DNA of 64,000 nucleotides from Pseudactinotalea sp. HY158 (GCF_009660225.1 NZ_CP045920.1:1054001-1118000), one strand, 5' to 3'; shown: positions 1 to 8,881, counted from the first letter of the stretch. Notes: generated by a model from the sequence alone, not told the origin. Numbers and translations: made by a program.

Positions 1-1368
1 ACGGTGGGCGTGGATGAGCTCGGCGATCCGCGCGGGCTTGCCCATCTCCTTGGCCGGGTCGTAGCTGTGGTCCTGGGTCCAGCGGACCGGCTCGTAGGGC
101 ACCCGCAGGGCGGCGAAGACACGGTCGTAGAAGCCGTCCTGGCCGAGCAGCTTGGTGTGCACGATCCGCAGGAACTCACCCGACTGGGCGCCCTGGATGA
201 CGCGGTGATCGTAGGTGGAGGTGAGCGTCAGGGTCTTCGAGACCCCCAGCCGCGCGATCGTCTCGACGGCCGCACCCTGGTATTCGGCCGGGTAGTTCAT
301 CGCGCCGACGCCGATGATCGTGCCCTGCCCGGACATGAGCCGGGGAACGGAGTGGACCGTGCCGATCGTGCCCGGGTTCGTGAGCGAGATCGTCGTACCG
401 GCGAAGTCGTCGACCGTGAGCTTGGAATTGCGCGCCCGGCGCACGACGTCCTCGTAGGCCTCCCAGAACTGGGCGAAGTCCATGAGCTGGGCGTCCTTGA
501 TCGCCGGGACGAGCAGCTGCCGGGTGCCGTCGGGCTTGGCCAGGTCGATCGCCAGGCCGAGGTTGACCGCCGCGGGCCGGAAGACGCCCGGCTTGCCGTC
601 GACCTCGCGGTAACCGGCGTTCATCGCGGGCATGTCGGCGAGGGCCTCGACGACCGCGAAGCCGATGAGGTGGGTGAAGGACACCTTCCCACCCCGGCTG
701 CGGGTGAGGTGGTTGTTGAGCACGATCCGGTTGTCCACGAGCAGCTTGGCGGGGATGTCGCGCACGGAGGTCGCCGTGGGCACCGTGAGCGAGGTCTCCA
801 TATTGCTGACGACGCGCGCGGCCGGGCCCCGCAGGCGGCTCACCTCGTCGTCGCCGCCGGCGCTGCGCGGCCCGCCCACGCCGACGGTCGAGGCGTAGGG
901 GGCCGTCGGCGCGATCGCCACCGGCTCGGCGGGGGGTGCGGGCTCGGCCGGGGATGTGGAGTCGACCGGTGCGGGCGGGGCCGGCTGTGTGGGCTGTGCG
1001 GGCTGGGCCGGCCGGGTGGACTGTGCGGGCTGGGCCGGCTGGGTGGACTGTGCGGGAGCGCCGTTCGAGGCTCGGCCGGCGGCGTTCGCAGAGCCGGCTG
1101 AGCCGGCCGAGCCGGAGGTGTTGGCCGTGGTGGAGGCGTTGGCCGTGCCGGTCGGGTGGGGGGCGGCCGTGCCGGCGGTGTTCACCGCTCCCGTCGGGTG
1201 GGCCGCAGCTCCGTCGGCCACCCGGTGCTCGGCGAAGAACTCGCGCCAGGCGTCGTCGACCGAGTTCGGATCGGCGAGGAATCGTTCGTACTGCTCATCG
1301 ATGAGCCATTCGTTCCCGCCGAAGCCCTCGGCCAGGTCCGCCGGTTCGTTGGGTGCCTGTGCTGACAC
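1..1368 (-). CDS. kgd: Multifunctional 2-oxoglutarate decarboxylase/dehydrogenase (Kgd), N-terminal 456 residues, truncated by the window
   Basis: Actinobacterial Kgd joins an E2-like succinyltransferase domain to the thiamine-dependent E1 domain and feeds 2-oxoglutarate into the TCA cycle. Only the N-terminal third is in the window. Seen: the short lipoyl-binding-partner motif near the start ([12 protein letters not shown]), an Ala/Pro/Thr/Gln linker of about 100 residues (DNA about 900-1200), then the catalytic E2-type domain with [40 protein letters not shown] and [14 protein letters not shown]; the last holds the acyltransferase His. The GTG at 1368 is preferred because the protein then begins right before the conserved FGGNEW segment; an in-frame GTG lies at 1383. 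The E1 part must continue beyond base 1. The linker is longer and more repetitive (PAQ/TQP units) than I recall for the mycobacterial enzyme. Family assignment is secure. Confidence 0.95.
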   Translation of the reverse strand, partial: MSAQAPNEPADLAEGFGGNEWLIDEQYERFLADPNSVDDAWREFFAEHRVADGAAAHPTGAVNTAGTAAPHPTGTANASTTANTSGSAGSAGSANAAGRASNGAPAQSTQPAQPAQSTRPAQPAQPTQPAPPAPVDSTSPAEPAPPAEPVAIAPTAPYASTVGVGGPRSAGGDDEVSRLRGPAARVVSNMETSLTVPTATSVRDIPAKLLVDNRIVLNNHLTRSRGGKVSFTHLIGFAVVEALADMPAMNAGYREVDGKPGVFRPAAVNLGLAIDLAKPDGTRQLLVPAIKDAQLMDFAQFWEAYEDVVRRARNSKLTVDDFAGTTISLTNPGTIGTVHSVPRLMSGQGTIIGVGAMNYPAEYQGAAVETIARLGVSKTLTLTSTYDHRVIQGAQSGEFLRIVHTKLLGQDGFYDRVFAALRVPYEPVRWTQDHSYDPAKEMGKPARIAELIHAHR

Positions 1369-1419
1369 GCGAAGATCGCCCACTTCCCATGAAGGATGAG
1401 ATGAATTTCAGTCGCATCC

Positions 1420-1425
1420 AGCCTA
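1420..1425 (-). promoter_or_regulatory. Possible -10 element for kgd
   Basis: On the minus strand TAGGCT lies about 50 nt upstream of the kgd GTG, in the 172-bp gap after the histidine kinase gene. It fits the actinobacterial TAnnnT -10 pattern. A TTGACA also occurs at 1517-1522 but has no -10 at the right spacing. Otherwise the gap shows nothing recognisable. Confidence 0.3.
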
Positions 1426-1540
1426 GGCGATCCCAGGGAGTGGACCCGCGCGATCCGGGCCGGCGGCGACGAATTGTGCGGATTATTCACTCTCGCCGCG
1501 CGTGGCCGCCGCACGGTGTCAACAGGGGGCAAAAGCCGGG

Positions 1541-2761
1541 TCAGGAATGCCCTGGGCGGGGGTCGTGGAATCGTCCGTCCGGCGCTGCGGGCCGCTGGGG
1601 GATCGGCTGGGTGTGCTCGCGGCGCTGCGAGCCGCGGGCGGGCAGCCGGACCCGGATGAGCGTGCCGGCCCCGCCGGGAGGATCCGCCACCGCGATCGTG
1701 CCGCCGTGGAGTCCGACGGCCCATCGGGCGATCGCCAACCCGAGCCCGGTCCCACCGGTCGAGGGCAGCCCGGTCTGTCCGGGGGCGTTGCCGCGCTCGA
1801 ACCGGTCGAAGACCCGGGCGCGGTCGGCGAGCGGGATCCCGCCTCCCTGATCGAGCACGTCGATGATCACCTCGCCGGTCGCGCTCTCGAGCCGGCCGGT
1901 CACCGTGACGGTGCCACCCGCCGGGGAGTGCCGGGAGGCGTTCGAGAGCAGGTTCGCGAGCACCTGACGCAGCCGCTCGTCGTCACCGACCAGCACGGCG
2001 CCGGCCGGGGTGACCCGCACCTGCCAGCGCAGGTTCTTGGCACTGGCGTGCTCGGCCTCCCGGGTCACCTGGCGCAGGAACTCCGCGATCGGGATCTCGC
2101 TCAGGTTGAGCTCGGCCGCCCCGGCCTCGAGTCGGGACAGGTCGAGCAGGTACGTCATGAGGCGGGAGAGCCGCTCGATCTGGGCGAGCGTGGCCTCGAG
2201 CGCCTCGGCGTCGGCCTCGACGACCCCATCGGCCATGTTCTCCACCTGCGCGCGCAGCGCGGCCACCGGGGTGCGCAGTTCGTGGGAGACGTTGGCCACC
2301 ATCTCCTTGCGCTGGGTGTCCAGGGTCGCCAGATCCGAGGCCATCGAGTTGAACGCGCGGGCGAGCTCGCCCACCTCGTCCTGGGACTCGGTCTGCACCC
2401 GCGTCGAGTAGTCCCCGCGGGCCATCGCATCGGCCGCGGCGGTCATCTCCCGCAGCGGGCGGGTCATCCCGCGTGCCAGCAGCTGCGTCACGGCGAGGGA
2501 GAGGATGAGGGCGACCGGAAAGGTCCGCAGCACCCCGAACTCGAACCGGATCCCGACCCACGTGACGATCATGTACATCGTCACCGTCGCGCCGATGATG
2601 ACGCTGAGCTTCGCCTTGATCGACCGCACCGGGTCGAGCGGGCGCAGGTCGGTCAGCGCCGCGCGCAGCCGCGAGCGCCAGGCCGTGACCCGCGCGTGCC
2701 GCACCGCCCGGTCGGCCTGGGCGGCCCGGGCGGCACGGTCACCGGTGCCGTCAGGGGGCAT
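1541..2761 (-). CDS. Two-component sensor histidine kinase
   Basis: A 406-residue membrane histidine kinase that should autophosphorylate and pass phosphate to the regulator encoded just upstream. Seen in order: a basic N-terminus of about 48 residues, two transmembrane segments (about 51-71 and 79-98) joined by a very short loop, a HAMP domain (about 98-150), the HisKA helix pair with H-box VSHELRTP (His160), an N-box NLLSNASRHSP and G-boxes DQGGGIP and GGTGLGLAI. There is no sizeable extracytoplasmic sensor domain, so the signal is probably sensed in or at the membrane. The ATG at 2761 overlaps the end of the regulator gene by 11 nt, so the two are co-transcribed and probably translationally coupled. 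The ligand and target genes cannot be read from the sequence. Confidence 0.93.
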   Translation of the reverse strand: MPPDGTGDRAARAAQADRAVRHARVTAWRSRLRAALTDLRPLDPVRSIKAKLSVIIGATVTMYMIVTWVGIRFEFGVLRTFPVALILSLAVTQLLARGMTRPLREMTAAADAMARGDYSTRVQTESQDEVGELARAFNSMASDLATLDTQRKEMVANVSHELRTPVAALRAQVENMADGVVEADAEALEATLAQIERLSRLMTYLLDLSRLEAGAAELNLSEIPIAEFLRQVTREAEHASAKNLRWQVRVTPAGAVLVGDDERLRQVLANLLSNASRHSPAGGTVTVTGRLESATGEVIIDVLDQGGGIPLADRARVFDRFERGNAPGQTGLPSTGGTGLGLAIARWAVGLHGGTIAVADPPGGAGTLIRVRLPARGSQRREHTQPIPQRPAAPDGRFHDPRPGHS

Positions 2762-3479
2762 CCACGGGTTCCAGCGCGTATCCGACCCCGTGCACGGTGC
2801 GGATGATCTCCGAGCCGAGCTTGCGACGGAGCGCCTTGATGTGGGAGTCGACCGTCCGGGTGCCCGAGGCGTCCGCCCAGTCCCACACCTCCGCGAGCAG
2901 CCGCTCGCGCGAGAGCACCGTGCGGGGACTCTCCGCGAGGCACACGAGCAGGTCGAACTCCGTCGGCGTGAGATGGGCCTCCTCCCCGCCCCGGGTCACC
3001 CGCCGCGACGCTCGGTCGATCGTCAGGTCGCCGAGCGCGATCGCCGGCTCGCTGCGGTGCGCGGCGATGGAGGCGGAGACCCGTTCGATGCGGCGCAGCA
3101 GCACCTTGAGCCGGGCCACGAGCTCGCGCATCGAGAACGGCTTGGTCATGTAGTCGTCGGCGCCCACGCCGAGCCCGATGAGCATGTCGGTCTCGTCGTC
3201 GCGGGCCGTGAGCATGAGCACAGGGGCCCCGTGCCGGCCCTGGGCGGCGTCCTCGGCCTGGATCCGCCGGCACACCTCGAGGCCGTCGATCCCGGGAAGC
3301 ATGACGTCGAGCACGATGAGATCCGGGCGGAGCCGGGTCGCGGCCTCCACCCCGGCGTGACCGTCCGCCGCCGTGTGCGCGCTCCATCCCTCGGCCTGCA
3401 GCCGGCGTGCGATCTGGGAGGCGATGTCGGGCTCGTCCTCGATCACGAGCACGACCGGCGGCGTCTGCGATGCTGGCAT
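2751..3479 (-). CDS. OmpR/PhoB-family response regulator
   Basis: A 242-residue DNA-binding response regulator. The receiver domain (about 8-125) has the acidic pair in IEDEPD, the phospho-acceptor in LIVLDVMLPG (Asp58), the switch Thr in LMLTARDDE and the conserved Lys in DDYMTKPF (Lys113). It is followed by a winged-helix effector domain (about 145-240) with LTPTEFDLLVCL and the C-terminal RTVHGVGYAL. The ATG at 3479 precedes MPASQ and gives the usual family length; a CACAGT hexamer lies 6 nt upstream, so the message may be leaderless. It is the first gene of a two-gene operon with the kinase downstream. The regulon is unknown. Confidence 0.95.
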   Translation of the reverse strand: MPASQTPPVVLVIEDEPDIASQIARRLQAEGWSAHTAADGHAGVEAATRLRPDLIVLDVMLPGIDGLEVCRRIQAEDAAQGRHGAPVLMLTARDDETDMLIGLGVGADDYMTKPFSMRELVARLKVLLRRIERVSASIAAHRSEPAIALGDLTIDRASRRVTRGGEEAHLTPTEFDLLVCLAESPRTVLSRERLLAEVWDWADASGTRTVDSHIKALRRKLGSEIIRTVHGVGYALEPVDAP

Positions 3480-3529
3480 GGGTTCACTGTGGCACATCCG
3501 CCTCGCCTCGGGAGCGCGACTCCTCGTTG

Positions 3530-3535
3530 TAGTCT
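3530..3535 (+). promoter_or_regulatory. Possible -10 element for the CNNM gene pair
   Basis: TAGTCT lies 77 nt before the ATG at 3613 in the 133-bp divergent gap. Just downstream is a small palindrome, GTATG-6 nt-CATAC (3540-3555). No good -35 was seen. Confidence 0.25.
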
Positions 3536-3612
3536 GGCCCGTATGTCTGGTCATACCGGCCCCATCACGGGCCCGCATACCGGTTCCGTGACGGGTCGAC
3601 TCGGCAGGGATC

Positions 3613-4926
3613 ATGGTCGTTGATTGGCTCCTGATCCTCCTCGGCCTGGCGCTCACGGCGGGAACCTTCGTCTTCGTCGCGGCCGAGTTCTCGCTCGTGG
3701 CGCTCGACCCGGCGGCCGTCGAGGGCCGCATCGCCGCCGGCGACAAGCGCGCGGTCGGCGTCTCCCGGGCACTCAAGCAGCTCTCCACGCAGCTCTCCGG
3801 CGCCCAGGTGGGCATCACGCTCACGACGATCCTGCTCGGATACACGATGCAGAAGGCCCTGGCCAACGTGCTCGGCGCGGGGTTGACGCTCAGCGGCCTC
3901 GCCCAGGGCGTGGCCGCCGCGGTCGCGGTCGTCCTCTCGCTCGTGCTCGTCAACGCCCTCTCGATGCTCTTCGGCGAACTCATCCCCAAGAACTGGGCGA
4001 TCGCCGAGCCGATGCGGGTGGCGATCCTCGTCAGCCCGCTCCAGCGCGGCTTCACCCGGGTCTTCGCCTCGATCATCACGGTGCTCAACTCCTCGGCGAA
4101 CGTGCTGTTGCGGCGCTTCGGGGTCGAGCCGAAGGAGGAGCTCTCCGGCGCCCGCTCCGCGCCGGAGCTCGCCTCGCTCGTGCGCCACTCCGCCGCGGCC
4201 GGCACGCTCGACGCGGGCACGGCCTCCCTCCTCACCCGCTCGATCGCCCTCGGTGACCTGAGCGCGGTCGACGTCATGACCGATCGGATGCGGATGATCT
4301 CGCTGCGTCGGGACGAATCGGCACAGGGCCTCATCGGCCTCGCGCGCAGCAGCGGACACTCCCGCTTCCCGGTGATCGGCGAGAACCCCGACGAGATCGT
4401 CGGCCTCGTGCACCTGCGGCGAGCCATCGCGGTCCCGTACGACCGGCGGACGGAGGTGCCCGTGGCCGCGCTCATGGATCCCGCCCCGAGCGTGCCGGAG
4501 ACCATGCCGATCGGGCACCTGCTGCTCGAGCTGCGCGCCCAGGGGATGCAGATGGCGGTCGTCGTCGACGAGTACGGCGGCACGTCCGGGGTCGTCACGC
4601 TCGAGGACGTCGTCGAGGAGATCGTGGGCGAGGTCGCGGACGAACACGACCGGCGCCATCGGCCGGTGCGGCCGACGGGGCCGGACACGTGGGTCGTGCC
4701 GGGCACGCTCCGTCCCGACGAACTGCGGTCCCACACGAACGTGCGGGTGCCCGACGAGGCCCCGTACGAGACCATCGGCGGGCTCATCATCACGGCGCTC
4801 GGGCGGCTGCCCGAGCGGGGTGACGAAGTGGAGCTGCCGGGGGTGTGCCTGCGCGTGATGGAGATGGACGGCCGGCGGGTCGACCTCGTGCAGGTGCGCG
4901 CCGAGGGCTCCCGGGGCGACGAGTGA
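3613..4926 (+). CDS. CNNM/CorC-family membrane protein with CBS domains (first of two)
   Basis: A 437-residue protein of the haemolysin-C/CorC-like family, usually linked to Mg2+/Co2+ transport or efflux. Seen: a DUF21 transmembrane domain (about 1-190) with AAEFSLVAL and the signature GELIPKNWA; a CBS pair (about 205-335) with MTDRMRMISL and VVVDEYGGTSGVVTLEDVVE; and a C-terminal CorC/HlyC transporter-associated domain (about 350-425) with YETIGGLIITAL. The ATG at 3613 follows GGCAGGGATC. It overlaps the next gene, a shorter paralogue, by 4 nt (GTGA), so the two are translationally coupled and may form a heteromeric complex. The transported ion is inferred from the family only. Confidence 0.9.
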   Translation: MVVDWLLILLGLALTAGTFVFVAAEFSLVALDPAAVEGRIAAGDKRAVGVSRALKQLSTQLSGAQVGITLTTILLGYTMQKALANVLGAGLTLSGLAQGVAAAVAVVLSLVLVNALSMLFGELIPKNWAIAEPMRVAILVSPLQRGFTRVFASIITVLNSSANVLLRRFGVEPKEELSGARSAPELASLVRHSAAAGTLDAGTASLLTRSIALGDLSAVDVMTDRMRMISLRRDESAQGLIGLARSSGHSRFPVIGENPDEIVGLVHLRRAIAVPYDRRTEVPVAALMDPAPSVPETMPIGHLLLELRAQGMQMAVVVDEYGGTSGVVTLEDVVEEIVGEVADEHDRRHRPVRPTGPDTWVVPGTLRPDELRSHTNVRVPDEAPYETIGGLIITALGRLPERGDEVELPGVCLRVMEMDGRRVDLVQVRAEGSRGDE

Positions 4927-6032
4927 ACACGACCACCGCGCTGCTCGTGGGCCTGGCGCTCCTGGCCGGCAACGCGTTCTTCGTCGGCGCCGAATTCGCC
5001 ATCATGTCCGTGCGGCGGGCCCAACTCGAACCACTTGCGGAGCAGGGCACGCGCGGGGCGGCGACGGCCCTGTGGGCGGTCCAGAACGTCTCGCTCATGC
5101 TCGCCTGTGCCCAACTCGGGATCACGATCTGCTCGACCGGGCTCGGGGCCGTCGCCGAACCGGCGCTCGCGGGCCTGGTCGAGGCGCCGCTCCTGGCCGC
5201 CGGGCTGCCGGCCGAGGCCTCGCACGTCGTGGGCTTCACGCTCGCGCTCCTCATCGTCGTGTACCTGCACGTCGTCCTCGGCGAGATGGTGCCCAAGAAC
5301 CTCGCGGTCGCCGGCCCCGAACGCGCCGCCCTGCTGTTCGCGCCCCCGCTGGTGTGGATCGGGCGGGCGGTCTCACCGGTCATCGGCGCTCTCAACTGGC
5401 TGGCCAACCACATGCTCACCTGGGTGGGCGTGCAGCCGAAGGACGAGGTGAGTGCGACCTTCACGGCCGAGGAGGTCGCCTCGATCGTCGAGCGCTCCCA
5501 GGCCGAGGGGGTGCTGGACGACGATCTCGGCCTCATCAGCGGCGCCATCGAGTTCTCCGCCGCCACCGCCGGCGAGGTGATGGTTCCGCTCGCCGAGGTG
5601 GACGCGCTGCCCGCCTCGCTCACCCCCGCCGAGTTCGAGGCCGCGGTCACCCGCACCGGCTTCTCCCGGTTCCCGATCGAGCGGCAGGGGGAACTGGTCG
5701 GCTACCTCCACCTCAAGGACGTGCTCTACGCCACGACCGAACGGGATCGTCACGATCCGGTTCCGCCCTGGCGGATCCGCGGCCTCACCGTGGCCGGACG
5801 CGGCGACGAGGTCGAGGACGTGCTCGGGCGGATGCAGCGCACCGGGGCCCACCTGGCGCTCGTGACCGGGGACGCAGGGGAGCTCGCGGCGGGTGGATCG
5901 CTCGGGCGGGCTCCGATCGGGATCGTCTTCCTCGAGGACATCCTCGAGGAGCTCGTGGGCGAGGTGCGCGATTCCATGCAGCGCATCCACCATCTCGGGC
6001 GGCGCCCGGGTGACCGAGGTAACCGGGGCTGA
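4923..6032 (+). CDS. CNNM/CorC-family membrane protein with CBS domains (second of two)
   Basis: A 369-residue paralogue of the preceding gene. The DUF21 domain (about 1-195) contains AEFAIMSVRRAQLE and VLGEMVPKNLAV. The CBS region (about 215-350) contains VMVPLAEVDALP and a final IGIVFLEDILEELVGEVRD. It ends shortly after the second CBS motif, so the C-terminal CorC domain of its partner is missing. That pairing of a long and a short copy is common in actinobacteria. The GTG start at 4923 lies inside the GTGA overlap with the upstream stop. Membrane-located; ion specificity unknown. Confidence 0.88.
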   Translation: MNTTTALLVGLALLAGNAFFVGAEFAIMSVRRAQLEPLAEQGTRGAATALWAVQNVSLMLACAQLGITICSTGLGAVAEPALAGLVEAPLLAAGLPAEASHVVGFTLALLIVVYLHVVLGEMVPKNLAVAGPERAALLFAPPLVWIGRAVSPVIGALNWLANHMLTWVGVQPKDEVSATFTAEEVASIVERSQAEGVLDDDLGLISGAIEFSAATAGEVMVPLAEVDALPASLTPAEFEAAVTRTGFSRFPIERQGELVGYLHLKDVLYATTERDRHDPVPPWRIRGLTVAGRGDEVEDVLGRMQRTGAHLALVTGDAGELAAGGSLGRAPIGIVFLEDILEELVGEVRDSMQRIHHLGRRPGDRGNRG

Positions 6033-6096
6033 GGCGGAACTGTGAATGTCTGTCCACATGTGAACGCTCGGGCTCGCATGGGCCGGTCCGACGCGC

Positions 6097-6102
6097 TACA
6101 GT
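6097..6102 (+). promoter_or_regulatory. Candidate -10 of the M23 peptidase gene
   Basis: TACAGT lies 48 nt upstream of the GTG at 6151, whose ribosome site is ACCGGAGG (about 6140-6147). The leader after this -10 is short, which argues against a structured riboswitch here. Confidence 0.4.
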
Positions 6103-6150
6103 GCTGAACGTTGTCCAGCCCGTGATCGATCGTGACCTACCGGAGGCCGT

Positions 6151-7341
6151 GTGAATCCTCAGCGTGATGTGCCCGCTGAGGCTGTCCCGACCCGTCGTTC
6201 CATCCGCGAGGCGGAGCGGCGCGCCGAGCGCGAAGCCACCCGCGCCGAGGCGGTGGACCCGACCGGTTCTCACGGCTCTGATGGTTCTCAGAGCTCTGAA
6301 GACTCGGGGGGTGCGGCCGAGCGGCGAGCCTCGGCGGCGCTGTCGATGAGCAGCGTGCGCGGCGTCGTCCCGGAGAGTGTCCCCGAGCAGACGGATCCGA
6401 TGGGCACCCGCCAGATCGCCGCGGCGATCACGGCCGTGGCCCCGGACTCCTCGGACGCCGTGGAGCCCGCGCCGACGCGATCCGCTCGTGCACTCCGCCG
6501 CGGCGGCCGATCCGGTCACGATGCCCGAGCCGGCCACGGCGCCCGAGGTGTTCGGGTCAAGCACACGTGGGCGCCCCGGGTGGTGCTCCTGGGCGGCCTG
6601 GCCGCAGCGACGACCGTCGTGCCGCTCGTCGGGGGAGTGCCGGGCGACTCGAGCGCCAGCGCGACCGCGCTCGCGGGGGTCAGCGGACTCGACGTGCTCG
6701 CGGCCGGCAGCTCCTACGGCACCGACGCGGTGGACACGAACAACCTCTCGGCCGACCCGCTCGCCTCGGTGCGCGCCGTCGTCTCCGCGAGCCGCAGCCA
6801 GGAACGCACTCCCACGTGCGGCAACCTCGCCGCCGAGGCGAACGGTTCCGCGGCCGCCGAGGTCGCGAGTGCCCCGATCGGCGTCATCATGCCGCTCCCG
6901 CAGGGCTCCTACCGCACCACCTCGACCTACGGCTACCGCTCCATGTGGGGCCGGAACTCGATGCACACCGGCGTCGACTTCGCCGCCCCGGCCGGCACCC
7001 CCATTCACGTCGTCGCCGATGGCGTCGTCGAGTACGTCGGCCCTGGCAAGCAGGGCCGCTCGGGCACGCTCGTCATCGTGCGCCACGAGATCGACGGCGA
7101 GTCCGTGTGGTCCTGGTACATCCACATGTACCCGAACGACGTGTACGTGAGCCAGGGCCAGGAGCTCCGCGTCGGCGACGTCATCGGTGGCGTCGGCTCC
7201 TACGGGAACTCGACCGGCCCGCACCTGCACCTCGAGATCCACACCGACCGTGAGCTCACGACCGTCGATCCGGTGCCCTGGCTCGCCTCGCACGATGCGG
7301 CCCCGCTGACGGGCGCCAACCTGGAGTGCTTCGGCCGGTAG
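6151..7341 (+). CDS. Membrane-anchored M23 (LytM-type) peptidoglycan endopeptidase
   Basis: A 396-residue protein predicted to cut peptide cross-bridges in the cell wall outside the membrane. Seen: a hydrophilic, Arg/Ala/Ser-rich cytoplasmic N-terminus of about 145 residues, one transmembrane segment (about 147-168, VVLLGGLAAATTVVPLVGG), a variable stalk, and an M23 domain (about 255-375). The Zn ligands are the His/Asp of HTGVDFAAPAGTP and the HLH of TGPHLHLEIH. GTG start with a clear GGAGG; stand-alone promoter upstream. Many family members are inactive, but all metal ligands seem present here, so an active enzyme is likely. The long cytoplasmic tail is unusual for a simple hydrolase and may dock to other proteins. 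Confidence 0.88.
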   Translation: MNPQRDVPAEAVPTRRSIREAERRAEREATRAEAVDPTGSHGSDGSQSSEDSGGAAERRASAALSMSSVRGVVPESVPEQTDPMGTRQIAAAITAVAPDSSDAVEPAPTRSARALRRGGRSGHDARAGHGARGVRVKHTWAPRVVLLGGLAAATTVVPLVGGVPGDSSASATALAGVSGLDVLAAGSSYGTDAVDTNNLSADPLASVRAVVSASRSQERTPTCGNLAAEANGSAAAEVASAPIGVIMPLPQGSYRTTSTYGYRSMWGRNSMHTGVDFAAPAGTPIHVVADGVVEYVGPGKQGRSGTLVIVRHEIDGESVWSWYIHMYPNDVYVSQGQELRVGDVIGGVGSYGNSTGPHLHLEIHTDRELTTVDPVPWLASHDAAPLTGANLECFGR

Positions 7342-7344
7342 CGC

Positions 7345-7568
7345 CCGGGCGGGCCGACGCTCACGTTCCGGTCGAGCCGGTGCCGGCGCACCTGCGCGCC
7401 GTCGCGGGGGCGGTCGATGTGCCCGTGAACGCCGACTTCGAGGGCGGCCACGCGATCGAGGCCTCTGCCTGGGCCGGAGGCCTCCGGGCGGCCGAGGAGA
7501 GCGCCGCGACCGGTCCGTTCGGCCGGTTCGACGGCCTGCCCGACGTCGACGCCCTCCTGGCGCGGTGA
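7345..7568 (+). pseudogene. Remnant of an isocitrate lyase/PEP mutase-family gene
   Basis: Starting inside the last codons of the M23 gene, in another frame, is a reading frame of about 75 codons ending at a TGA at 7566-7568. Its first part (VPVEPVPAHLRAVAGAVDV then PVNADFEGGHA) matches from memory the strand carrying the metal-binding region of the isocitrate lyase/PEP mutase superfamily. Directly after it comes ASAWAGGLRAAEESAATG and FDGLPDVDALLAR, which looks like that family's extreme C-terminus. The N-terminal third and about 130 residues of the barrel are missing, so this is a doubly deleted fragment and cannot be an active enzyme. No start or ribosome site of its own was seen. It abuts the convergent epimerase gene. 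Recognition is by motif memory only. Confidence 0.6.
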
Positions 7569-7575
7569 GCCGCGA

Positions 7576-8499
7576 TCAGTCCCGGGTGAGCCTCGCTCCC
7601 CAGCGCACCGTGTGGGTCTCGCCGGGGGCCAGGGTGAGGAGATGGTCGCCGCTGCGGAAGGCGTTCGCGGGGCAGGTCATCGGTTCGACCGCGAGCCCGG
7701 GCCGCCGACCGTCCGCGCCGGGGCCGGCCGAGCACAGCTGCCACAGCGCGAACGGCGACTCCATCCACACCTCGGCGGTGGCGCCGTCGTCCCCGCGCAG
7801 GCGCACCCAGGAGCGCCCGTCCGCGTCGAACGTGGGGGAGCCGAACGCGTCGTCGAAGGTCGTCGAGCCCACCGGACGGGGGCTGCGGAAGTCGAAGTGG
7901 TCGGGCAGCGGTTCGATCCCGGTGGGCAGCAGCCGTTCGTCGGTCGGGTACCAGGTGGTCGCGTCGGCGCTCAGCACCGCCGTGTCGAGCCCGCCCGGCC
8001 CGGGGGAGAGCCAGGGGTGGAAGCCGTTGCCGTAGGGGGCGTCCTCGGCCCCGGTGTTCGTGGCCCGCAGGGTCACCTCGAGGCCCTCGGCGGTGAGCAG
8101 GTACTCGATGTTCAGCTCGAGCGTGAACGGGTAGGCGGGCGTGGCCGTCAGGGTGGCCGAGAGCCGGACGCAGGCGTCGTGGATGAGCACCCCGGACCAG
8201 TGCTGCCACTGCATCAGCCCGTGCAGTGCGGTCATCCGGTCGACCTCGTTGATCGGCGCCCGGTGGTCGCCGCCACGCCAGGTGTAGCGGCCGTCCTCGA
8301 GCCGATTGGGCCAGGGCACGAGCACGGCGCCCGAGCTCGCCGGCGGGAACTCGTCGATCCCGAACGGCGTGACGACGTCGCGCGCCCCCACCCGGAAGGT
8401 GCGCAGGTGGGCGCCGAACGAGACGATGTCGGCGACCATCTCGCCGTGGGTCAGGGTGAAGTTCTGGCCGAGCCGGCCCGGAGTCGAGGTATCGGTCAC
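7576..8499 (-). CDS. Aldose 1-epimerase (galactose mutarotase-like) family protein
   Basis: A 307-residue cytosolic beta-sandwich protein expected to interconvert alpha and beta anomers of an aldose or act on a hexose-phosphate. Seen: the substrate-site pattern VPWPNRLEDGRY, the His of ALHGLMQWQHW, a second His in GNGFHPWLSPG, and the Glu in VEPMTCPANAF near the C-terminus, in the order and spacing of the aldose-epimerase fold. The GTG at 8499 is chosen because AAGG lies 8 nt upstream; an in-frame GTG at 8508 overlaps that site. Monocistronic. Sugar specificity cannot be read from the sequence. Confidence 0.85.
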   Translation of the reverse strand: MTDTSTPGRLGQNFTLTHGEMVADIVSFGAHLRTFRVGARDVVTPFGIDEFPPASSGAVLVPWPNRLEDGRYTWRGGDHRAPINEVDRMTALHGLMQWQHWSGVLIHDACVRLSATLTATPAYPFTLELNIEYLLTAEGLEVTLRATNTGAEDAPYGNGFHPWLSPGPGGLDTAVLSADATTWYPTDERLLPTGIEPLPDHFDFRSPRPVGSTTFDDAFGSPTFDADGRSWVRLRGDDGATAEVWMESPFALWQLCSAGPGADGRRPGLAVEPMTCPANAFRSGDHLLTLAPGETHTVRWGARLTRD

Positions 8500-8578
8500 G
8501 GGCTCCACCTTAGCGAGCCCGCACGACTGCGTGCGATCACCGGCCGCCGTCGGCCAGTGTCGGGCACCGCATCGGCGG

Positions 8579-8651
8579 TGCCCCCGGCGGGACTCGAACC
8601 CACGACCTTCTGCTCCGGAGGCAGACGCTCTATCCACTGAGCTACAGGGGC
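8579..8651 (-). tRNA. tRNA-Arg (anticodon CCG)
   Basis: A 73-nt cloverleaf on the minus strand. The acceptor stem GCCCCTG pairs with CGGGGGC, with one G-T pair. The D-arm is TAGCTCAGTGGATAGAGC. The anticodon arm TCTGC-CTCCGGA-GCAGA gives anticodon CCG (reads CGG). The T-arm contains GTTCGA. The discriminator is A; the 3' CCA is not encoded (ACCG follows). Confidence 0.95.
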
Positions 8652-8881
8652 GATCTCGATGCACCCGCGCGGCGCTTCCCCTGGGGGCCGCCGGTGGTGT
8701 GCACCGTCGGGAAGCTTAGCAGCACGGCGACGCCGATCTCGAATCGGCGGGCGGGCGGCGACGTGGCCTAGCATGAGCCGCTAGTTCTCCATTCCCCCGA
8801 AGGGACGACGCCATCGCCACCGCCGAATCTAGCCAGATCCCGCCCGCGCCGCTCGGTGCTCCGTGGCCCGCGGGAGCCGCG

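Noticed and set aside
6033-6150. c-di-AMP (ydaO-type) riboswitch before the M23 peptidase, common in actinobacterial wall hydrolases
   Set aside because: The candidate -10 leaves only about 45 nt of leader and I could not find the conserved riboswitch core.
7326-7568. Functional small gene starting at GTG 7326
   Set aside because: The start lies inside the M23 gene, has no ribosome site, and the product lacks most of the family fold; remnant is the better reading.
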